Of a stretch of DNA of 64,000 nt, positions 58,171 through 64,000 are shown piece by piece. The position numbers and the translations under genes were made by a program. The notes under the pieces were generated by a model, which made no database searches, had not been told where the DNA came from, and worked only from the letters and a program-made list of their open reading frames with translations. This DNA comes from Bdellovibrionales bacterium (GTDB lineage Bacteria > Bdellovibrionota > Bdellovibrionia > Bdellovibrionales > Bdellovibrionaceae), in NCBI GenBank assembly GCA_016713585.1, contig JADJOV010000002.1, positions 453,888 through 517,887 of the forward strand, written 5' to 3'. Position 1 is the first letter of the stretch, and each line of letters starts with the position of its first letter.

Positions 58171-59143
58171 TGTGAAAAAAGTTAGTATTGTTATTCCTGT
58201 TTACAATGAAGAACGGAATATTCACGAAGTCTATGATCGCGTTGCGGCAGTTTGCCAAAGTCAAAGCAATATCAATTTGAAATCATAATGATAGACAACG
58301 GAAGTAGTGATTCTTCAGCTGAGCTCTGCAAAGGGATTGTTGAGAAAGATGGCCGTTGGAAATACATTCGATTTAGTCGAAATTTCGGCTTGGAATCATC
58401 TTTCTTTGCAGGAATCAATTACGCGACTGGGGATGCCTTAGTCTATTTGTTCAGCGATTTACAGGATCCACCGGAGTTGATTCCAGAGTTCTTACGTAAA
58501 TGGGAACTGGGTTACGATATTGTCTACGGTCGACTGATCAAGCGGCAGGACAGTAATTTTCTAGTTTCCGCGCTTGTAAGAATTGCCCATAAAGTCATTA
58601 ATAATTTAAGCGACGTAAATCTTCCGACTGACGCCGGAGATTATCGCCTGCTTTCTCGCCCGGTCATCAATGCCATTAAAAAAATGAAAGAGCGCAATCG
58701 CTATATGCGTGGAATAAGTCATTGGGTTGGATTCAAGGTGACTTCGGTTGACTTTTCACGCGTACCTCGGAAGTCGGGAAAATCAAGTGCAAGATTGTGG
58801 TTGTATTTCCTATATACACTAAATGCCATTATTTCTTTCTCTACCAAGCCGATTCGCTTGGCGTCGATGATAGGAATATTTACTATGTTTATGAGTTTTT
58901 TTGGGCGGTATCTTATATGCGCTCATTACAATTCTGACTCGTTTGGATATTATTCATATTCCACCGCCACCCCGCTGGTGGGCATCCCTGGTGATATTGA
59001 TTTTCTTTTTTGGCGGAATGCAAATGTTCTTTATGGGTATTTTGGGTGAGTACATTGCACAAATTCAGAGTGAAACAAAACAAAGGCCACTTTGGATCAT
59101 TGAGGACGTCAAGGGATTTGAATTAACTGAAATTCTGGAATGA
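58171..59143 (+). CDS. Polyprenyl-phosphate GT2 glycosyltransferase (two frameshifts)
   Basis: From GTG 58171 the frame reads KKVSIVIPVYNEERNIHEVY. A missing or extra base near 58258 changes to YQFEIIMIDNGSSDSSAELC, and a further one at G3 58903-58905 (one base too many) from MSFFGRYLICAHYNSDS to FFGGILYALITILTRLDIIH. The catalytic SDLQDPPELIPEF (DxD) and AGDYRLLSRPVI are typical of ArnC/GtrB-like enzymes, and the C-terminal two helices anchor the protein. The end MGILGEYIAQIQSETKQRPL is the usual one. About 324 residues when joined. It follows DUF2079, forming a donor/GT-C pair. Confidence 0.78.
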
Positions 59144-59147
59144 AGGC

Positions 59148-60437
59148 TTATAGCATTTGTTTTGCTAACTTGTCTGCCGCCCTTTTTCCGGACAAAAATG
59201 ACTGATCACTCCAAAAGTAGTCCCATTCTCCGTAACGCCCAACAGTGTGAATACCTTTTGAGTTCATAAAATCAACGACACATTTCCGATTGTTGACGAT
59301 ATTCAAATCAAAGGTGATATTTGCATACTTAGCAAATCGAACATCTAACATGATGATTTCCCTGCGCGAAAATAGTTTAAGCTTTTCCGCAGTTGCAATT
59401 GAGTTCTCGATCAATTCATCTCGTGTTTTGTCAATCGGCTTATGATTGGAACCATAGATTTCGAACTGATAAGAACTCGTTCCAGGCCTTGCATTTTGCG
59501 GTGATTTAAGACTGTGACGACCCACACGAGAGGCTAAAGATCTTCATCGTAGATGTAAAACCAAAGGTCTTTATCTACATGAGGCTTATTAATCCCAAAC
59601 GTTACAAGATAAGCACTGGTATGACAGAGTGCCTTCGCCGCATCTTTAACTGTCTTGGGACAATCACGTATGAGATCCACAATATCCGGCAATGGTAAAC
59701 TGGAGACCACCTGCTGGTAGTGTTCACTTCGACCATTTTCGAAAAAAAAGAGCTTTTTTCGACATCCCACTCGACCACTTTTGAATTTAGGTGAAGGGAT
59801 TGATTTGGATAATAAAGATGATTCAAAAACCTTTATATCCGCCATAGCTTGGATATCTCATCTCTTGAATATAGTAATGATTCTCACCTGTTTCCGCACT
59901 CGCCCCTCTCTCTAGATCCTCCAACGATGGACGATTCATCCGTGGCCCAATCCAATCGATACACATCTCTTTTGGTTCGAGACACCAGTATTTACGAGTA
60001 TAGATAGCCGGAAACTCATTTGCAAAATAATGCCCATACTGTGCTTCAAGCCATTCCTGATAGTTTTTTATCTGGGCCAAATCAAAATCAGGTCGTTGGC
60101 TAAAGGATTTGATTATTTGGTCCTTCTGCCATTGAGGAAGTGGAAACAGATTATTCTGGGCAGGGTGTTTAATCCAAGTGCCCTTATAGTAATTCGAACA
60201 GGTCGGATGATGAGTGACTATAGGCGTACTCTTTAAAAAAAAGGACTTCACATACTCGTCCTTTGTAAAGGAAAGGTGTGCTCCCTGATCAAAGGTAAAG
60301 CCATCAATAGATAAACTGTGGCACATTCCACCCGGGTAGGGATTTCGTTCGAAAATGTTTGACTGAATTCCAAATTCATTTAGATGAAAGGCGCAAGATA
60401 GCCCACTAATTCCAGCACCCAAAATAACTACTGACAT
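59148..60437 (-). pseudogene. Flavin amine-oxidase/UDP-galactopyranose-mutase-like protein broken by several frameshifts
   Basis: The first piece starts MSVVILGAGISGLSCAFHLN with the FAD motif GAGISG, ERNPYPGGMCHSL and DGFTFDQGAHLSF, like UDP-galactopyranose mutase and protoporphyrinogen oxidase relatives. Then DNA around 59822-59830 (A5 run) and around 59740 shifts frame; NSKVVEWDVEKSSF and FFENGRSEHYQQVVSSLPLP and DLWFYIYDED join from different frames. The last part reads VGRHSLKSPQNARPGTSSYQ and ends KRAADKLAKQM. At least three or four changes are needed. About 430 residues when joined. Either a pseudogene or consensus errors. It is convergent with the GT2 gene, 4 bases apart. Confidence 0.6.
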
Positions 60438-60539
60438 AAAAATGCTCCCGGATACCTTTTCGAATCCTTTATTTAAGACCGGCTCTCGCTCTCAATTTCG
60501 GTACATATTGAAAGCAGATAACCGACTGACGGTGAACAC

Positions 60540-61328
60540 TCACAATGATACAATCCAGGTTAATGACCACTTCTCGGGATAGTATAGCCCGTACTCTGGA
60601 ACATCTTCATCCAAAATCACAACTTTCTTAAACCCTGCATTTTCAAAATTTTCCTTCAATTGATCTTTTGAAAAAACCCTGAGTTCAATTGTTTGCCCTG
60701 GCCCACCGTGAAAGACCAAATCAGTAAAGACTGTTAAACTACCTTCTTTCGACCGGTTCTCCAAAATATAGCCGTCCCCCTTTTTGACAATCTTCCAGTC
60801 ATACAAATCAGGGAAATGTTCTATCGTTGGTCCAGACAAAACATAGGGGACCGAAAAAATAATGGCCCCGTTGGATTTGATAATTTTTCTTAGATTATCA
60901 AATGCTCGTTGAATTGGAGGGGTCACGTGTTCAAACACATCACTACTAATTACAAAATCATACCTATTAAAATCCTCGCTCTTTGGATTCAGAATATCGA
61001 ACTGAGGAGCTTCATCATAAAACGTGTTTCGATAACTAAGTTTCTCAGACAATACTTTTGCATACTCCAGCCAGTCACTCATTCCAATTCCAGATATCTT
61101 ATCAGTTTTCTCAAAATCCGACAAAATACGAGGTTTCTTATAGAGGTGGAGACTCAGTCCATAAATTAAACTTCTCATTCTCACCGTAGAGTGACAATGC
61201 TTGCAGCTCGGCGTTTCTCTGGAAATTGTTGAAATTTCAACGTCCTTAGATGTTTGCCCACAAATATTACAGATGAATTGAGTCCGAGGTGGCCCAAATC
61301 TAAAAATTTTTCCTAACCACTTAATCAT
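60540..61328 (-). CDS. SAM-dependent methyltransferase with N-terminal zinc-binding cysteines
   Basis: From ATG 61328 (MIKWLGKIFRFGPPRTQFIC) the N-terminal domain has CNICGQ and CKHCHS, two CxxC pairs about 30 residues apart that should bind zinc. The SAM domain is divergent: GIGMSDWLEYAKVLSEKLSY, followed by FDILNPKSEDFNRYDFVISS and DVFEHVTPPIQRAFDNLRKI as motifs, so Methyltransf_12 or _23 type. This layout is known in methyltransferases of glycan clusters. The longer 61397 start is not well supported. It lies 102 bases downstream of a damaged flavoprotein in the same direction. Confidence 0.75.
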   Translation of the reverse strand: MIKWLGKIFRFGPPRTQFICNICGQTSKDVEISTISRETPSCKHCHSTVRMRSLIYGLSLHLYKKPRILSDFEKTDKISGIGMSDWLEYAKVLSEKLSYRNTFYDEAPQFDILNPKSEDFNRYDFVISSDVFEHVTPPIQRAFDNLRKIIKSNGAIIFSVPYVLSGPTIEHFPDLYDWKIVKKGDGYILENRSKEGSLTVFTDLVFHGGPGQTIELRVFSKDQLKENFENAGFKKVVILDEDVPEYGLYYPEKWSLTWIVSL

Positions 61329-61429
61329 GTTTGCTTCCCTGGTATCCCCGTTTAGTAAATGGAACATACTTGATTCCCAACCTAACAGTCTAGCCATATT
61401 CTACCCAGTCTATAAATGAATTCCACCCA

Positions 61430-61737
61430 TTAAACTTGCATAAGGAGTTCTTTGACTCTTTTTCTTAATGGTTGAGTTTTAGTCAGTACCTTTTGATACA
61501 ATGAAGCCTCATGCTGCGGAAATATCATTTCAAAATCGAGAGATAATGTCCACTCATCACTCAACTTCCGATCCAATCCATGCCAAGTCAGTTCAAGCTC
61601 TGGACAATTTTTAAGAATGTCTATCCGATCCTAAAAGCTGACCTTGCGTATCTTTTTATCGTCAACACTTTAACTATTGCCTGACCGCCGTCTTTCAAAC
61701 ACAAACAAATCGGCTTGAATATACACGAAAGACTCAT
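61430..61737 (-). CDS. Small hypothetical protein (one frameshift)
   Basis: In the gap between the methyltransferase and the GT4 gene the minus strand reads, from ATG 61735-61737, MSLSCIFKPICLCLKDGGQA and VKVLTIKRYARSAF, then after one frame correction near 61632 DRIDILKNCPELELTWHGLD, RKLSDEWTLSLDFEMIFPQH and EASLYQKVLTKTQPLRKRVK, ending at TAA 61430-61432. The second part has normal amino-acid use and acidic-basic alternation and looks like a real C-terminus. Total about 102 residues. I do not recognise it; it may be the relic of a larger glycosyltransferase. Confidence 0.35.
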
Positions 61738-61741
61738 TGCC

Positions 61742-63019
61742 TTAATCGAAACCAACAAGGTCATTGAGGGGTAAATGCTTTAGCGGGAAATCAATCACAT
61801 AGCGGCCACGATTAATCAAAAAACGCCGACGGTGGGACTCGTCCACCCGATTGGATTTATACACCGGTGAAACAGAAAAACATTCATTAAAAAGTGATTT
61901 CGGAATCGGCACTTGAAACCCATTCACGGCTTGGCTCTCTGGCATACCAAGAACCAAATTCTGCAATTCTTGCCTACCTAGACTGTATTGCTTCACAAAC
62001 TTGGCTACAACACTCTTATTCTCACGGGCCTTATTTAATAAATCTTGCTCGGAAAGCTTGTTCTCATGAAAGTCGTTGAGGCAAAGATGATGGTATCCCA
62101 ACTTATAAAAATCGCCAATCTTGGGACTATCCACAACAGGAATTATCCCAAAATTAAGGTACTCAAAAACTTTAGTCGGTGAGGCTACCCGATTGACCAC
62201 ATTGTCATCCCTTAAAATAAATCCAAACTTTGCCCTTTCATAATAGGACAGTAAATCAGTCATTTTTGAGGAATAGTGGATCTCACATTTTTGAATAATC
62301 CCCAGCTCTTTGAGTTTCAGTCTGATATTTTTATAATCTGGCGACAAAAATATGAATCTATAATCAGGTGGACTCGATTGAATAAAAGAATATATTTTGT
62401 CCAGGTTCTGCCATTTTTGAGTGCCCCCAGAGTAAAGCAATAGATTCTCTTGCTTCAGCTTTAATATTTTATCAATTCTATTTAAATCCGAATGTTTCTC
62501 GTTCGGTGCAGCCACAGGCAAATGAATTGTCTCTTTCATTAAATCAGGATACTTTTTTTGAAAATGGTCCTTCATAGATTCGCTGACGACAACAATCGAA
62601 TTCGCAAATCGATAAGCATATGCCTCAATTTCATTCATCTCCGCAAAGAGGGAGGAATCTTGATAAAGAAGGTTCTCCTCCGGAACGACCCCATGAAAAT
62701 CGAGAATTACAGGTTTCAGTCTAAAATGACCAAGAATATATCTGGCTTGGTAAATACTGTGACAGTATATTGAATCCGTCGTAGATAGAATTTCATCCAG
62801 CTTTGATCTACCAGCAGCTGAATGCCAATTAATAGTCACTAGCTTTAGATTCCCTTGTTGTTCGAAATTGAAATTTTCTATGTTTAAAGATGAATCCAAT
62901 TTTACTTCAATGTAGGTCCTATCAAGATGTGTGAAGATCTTATCAATATCCATAACTCGAGATAGATAACCATCGGAGGCTCCTTGAGCTCGCGGAAATG
63001 GCGATATAAAGGTTATCAT
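61742..63019 (-). CDS. GT4-like glycosyltransferase
   Basis: The ATG at 63019 gives MITFISPFPRAQGASDGYLS, a GT-B start; the frame is open to 63061 but the first 14 residues look non-coding. VILDFHGVVPEENLLYQDSS and RFANSIVVVSESMKDHFQKK make up the first domain. NLLLYSGGTQKWQNLDKIYS, RFIFLSPDYKNIR, and SYYERAKFGFILRDDNVVNR with ASPTKVFEYLNFGIIPVVDS are the nucleotide-binding half with the conserved Glu (FEYLNFG). About 425 residues including a C-terminal extension (from 375). Capsule-type GT4; substrate unknown. It is intact. Confidence 0.75.
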   Translation of the reverse strand: MITFISPFPRAQGASDGYLSRVMDIDKIFTHLDRTYIEVKLDSSLNIENFNFEQQGNLKLVTINWHSAAGRSKLDEILSTTDSIYCHSIYQARYILGHFRLKPVILDFHGVVPEENLLYQDSSLFAEMNEIEAYAYRFANSIVVVSESMKDHFQKKYPDLMKETIHLPVAAPNEKHSDLNRIDKILKLKQENLLLYSGGTQKWQNLDKIYSFIQSSPPDYRFIFLSPDYKNIRLKLKELGIIQKCEIHYSSKMTDLLSYYERAKFGFILRDDNVVNRVASPTKVFEYLNFGIIPVVDSPKIGDFYKLGYHHLCLNDFHENKLSEQDLLNKARENKSVVAKFVKQYSLGRQELQNLVLGMPESQAVNGFQVPIPKSLFNECFSVSPVYKSNRVDESHRRRFLINRGRYVIDFPLKHLPLNDLVGFD

Positions 63020-63433
63020 AAGACCTGACCCAATATAAATACCTCTAAGCGTGACTACCAAACATGACTCACTCTGTATAGCGCGAAGATGCGTTGCGTA
63101 TTCAATTGACTTTATATTTGCGTTTTTGAATAATTGCCAACATTATCTGAATTTTTATCATGGTCAAGGTCATTCCTTAGGAAAAACCTGAGACGAGTTG
63201 GTGGTTAGGTATCTTAATCATAACATTTCAATTTCTTGCCAATAAAGAATCCCTTAGACTTGCTTTGTCGCTTTGTTCGGTTTGGGAATTCTAGTGGAAC
63301 AACTTAGACTTTTCTTTAAGCTAGTAGGAATTGGATTCAATTTATTTTTCGTAGATCGACGAGCGTTTTTTTGTAAGATAAAAATCGTTTTTGCAGCTAT
63401 TAGAAAGGGCTTAGGGGTCAGCTACAGCTACCT
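63020..63433. other. Divergent intergenic region with a promoter candidate
   Basis: The stretch of about 414 bases between the GT4 start and the last gene holds no gene. It is A/T-rich. TTGACT at 63106-63111 and AATAAT at 63129-63134 are 17 bases apart and would serve the rightward gene, but they lie 300 bases before its start. A promoter for the GT4 gene should also be here. I see no terminator or repeat. Confidence 0.45.
63106..63134 (+). promoter_or_regulatory. Candidate sigma70 promoter (TTGACT-17-AATAAT)
   Basis: The -35 box matches consensus except for the last base and the spacing is 17 bases; the -10 box is AATAAT (first base off consensus). The long leader of about 300 bases before the next gene is unusual, so it may be spurious or produce a leader that carries regulation. 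Confidence 0.35.
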
Positions 63434-64000
63434 TTGAACCACACACATTCTTCTGAGATTCACTCCGAACAATTGGGCAATTTAAGAGAGAAAGCTCTTG
63501 GCCTTCATCAATATCTGAACAAAGCATGCCCTTTGCGCTTTTCGATGCTCTTGTTATTGGACCCAACAGATGTCGAGGCCTATGAGCGCACCATCTTATC
63601 GGCCTTTCGGCAGACGGCTCCAAGTTTTGAGGTGCTTATTGGCTTTAATGGCGAATGGAACATGGATAAATGCCATCGTACAATCGAAAAACTTAAAAAT
63701 GAAGTTCAACATCCAGGCCGTACTGTCAAGATTCTCGCAGCTCCTAACACCACCATCAACCAGTTGGCCGCCGAGTCCCAGGGTGATTACGTTTTGCTTT
63801 TGAGAGCCGGTGAGTGGATTAGACCGGATTTGCTTTTTCGGTACCATCAAACACTCACGACTTGTGACAGTCCACTTCGGACAATTCTGTATTGTAACGA
63901 GTTTACGGCGGATCGGTTTGGGTACCCTGTTGAAGGGAGCTACCTTGAAAAGCCATTTCGCCCGGAATTTCCATATCTGTTTTCAAATTGGATTGATCAT
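63434..64000 (+). CDS. GT2-like glycosyltransferase, 3'-truncated by the window edge
   Basis: A frame open from the stop at 63401 runs to the last base of the window (189 codons from TTG 63434) and leaves it. RFSMLLLLDPTDVEAYERTI, SAFRQTAPSFEVLIGFNGEW and LAAESQGDYVLLLRAGEWIR are those of a GT2 domain of rhamnan-synthesis or O-chain multidomain type, with the usual DxD replaced by an RAGEW context. AGGGG lies 16 bases before the TTG, which is far; the start could be later, for example the ATG at codon 38. Length and function are unknown, as the gene continues to the right. Confidence 0.65.
   Translation, partial: MNHTHSSEIHSEQLGNLREKALGLHQYLNKACPLRFSMLLLLDPTDVEAYERTILSAFRQTAPSFEVLIGFNGEWNMDKCHRTIEKLKNEVQHPGRTVKILAAPNTTINQLAAESQGDYVLLLRAGEWIRPDLLFRYHQTLTTCDSPLRTILYCNEFTADRFGYPVEGSYLEKPFRPEFPYLFSNWIDH

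Noticed and set aside
1..64000. CRISPR array, tRNA, rRNA or complete insertion sequence
   Set aside because: No regularly spaced repeats, no cloverleaf or rRNA-like sequence and no transposase frame were seen in reading the window; the only repeats are the 63-bp duplication and the palindrome.

Overview
The window is a long cell-surface polysaccharide (O-antigen or capsule-like) biosynthesis region of a Gram-negative bacterium. The evidence is an ABC exporter of Wzm/Wzt type, a Wzx-like flippase, nucleotide-sugar pathways, about a dozen glycosyltransferases, several very hydrophobic GT-C-like proteins and a lipoprotein. AT-rich composition, use of GTG and TTG starts and the hybrid kinase at the left edge would fit a Bdellovibrionota or deltaproteobacterial relative, but nothing in the sequence proves the taxon.

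Layout. 1-4305 (+): the tail of a protein that starts left of the window, a periplasmic family-5 solute-binding protein and a two-receiver hybrid histidine kinase, all overlapping. 4619-10102 (+): a CDP-3,6-dideoxyhexose operon (rfbF, rfbG, rfbH, an SDR reductase, an RmlC-like epimerase) and a methyltransferase. 10103-12979: a coiled-coil gene with an internal 63-bp duplication, a GT4 gene, then decayed DNA with a perfect 15-17 bp palindrome and a 45-codon AAA-ATPase remnant. 12980-16472 (+): flippase and two damaged GT2 genes. 16584-19600 (-): methyltransferase, Wzt, Wzm. 19885-21347 (+): membrane protein. 21324-35057 (-): GDP-6-deoxyhexose genes (gmd, rmd-like), GT genes, acetyltransferase, a nucleotidyltransferase-GT2 fusion with DUF2304, two epimerase/dehydratases, ugd, a DegT aminotransferase, a GMC-type oxidoreductase and a methyltransferase. 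35183-46096 (+): two paralogous asparagine-synthase-like amidotransferases enclosing a cysteine-hydrolase lipoprotein, two GT-C-like proteins, a methyltransferase and a GT2. 46085-59143 (mixed strands): a DprE1/DprE2-type pair with a polyprenyl-phosphate GT2, an epimerase, a second GMC-like oxidoreductase, more GT-C-like proteins and another GT2. 59148-64000: flavoprotein, methyltransferase, GT4, and a GT2 running off the right edge.

How it works together (inference). Cytoplasmic enzymes make CDP-dideoxyhexose, GDP-6-deoxyhexose and UDP-glucuronate. GT2 and GT4 enzymes assemble glycans that leave by Wzm/Wzt or the flippase. Several DPM/ArnC-like GT2s charge polyprenyl phosphate for periplasmic GT-C enzymes. 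The DprE1/DprE2-like pair suggests C2 epimerisation of a polyprenyl-phosphate pentose, as in D-arabinofuranose donor synthesis.

Caveat. At least twenty reading-frame breaks occur, most of them one base too few or too many in a homopolymer, and adding or removing one base restores a family-typical protein. I read most as probable consensus errors, so these genes are annotated as single loci with the break positions stated.
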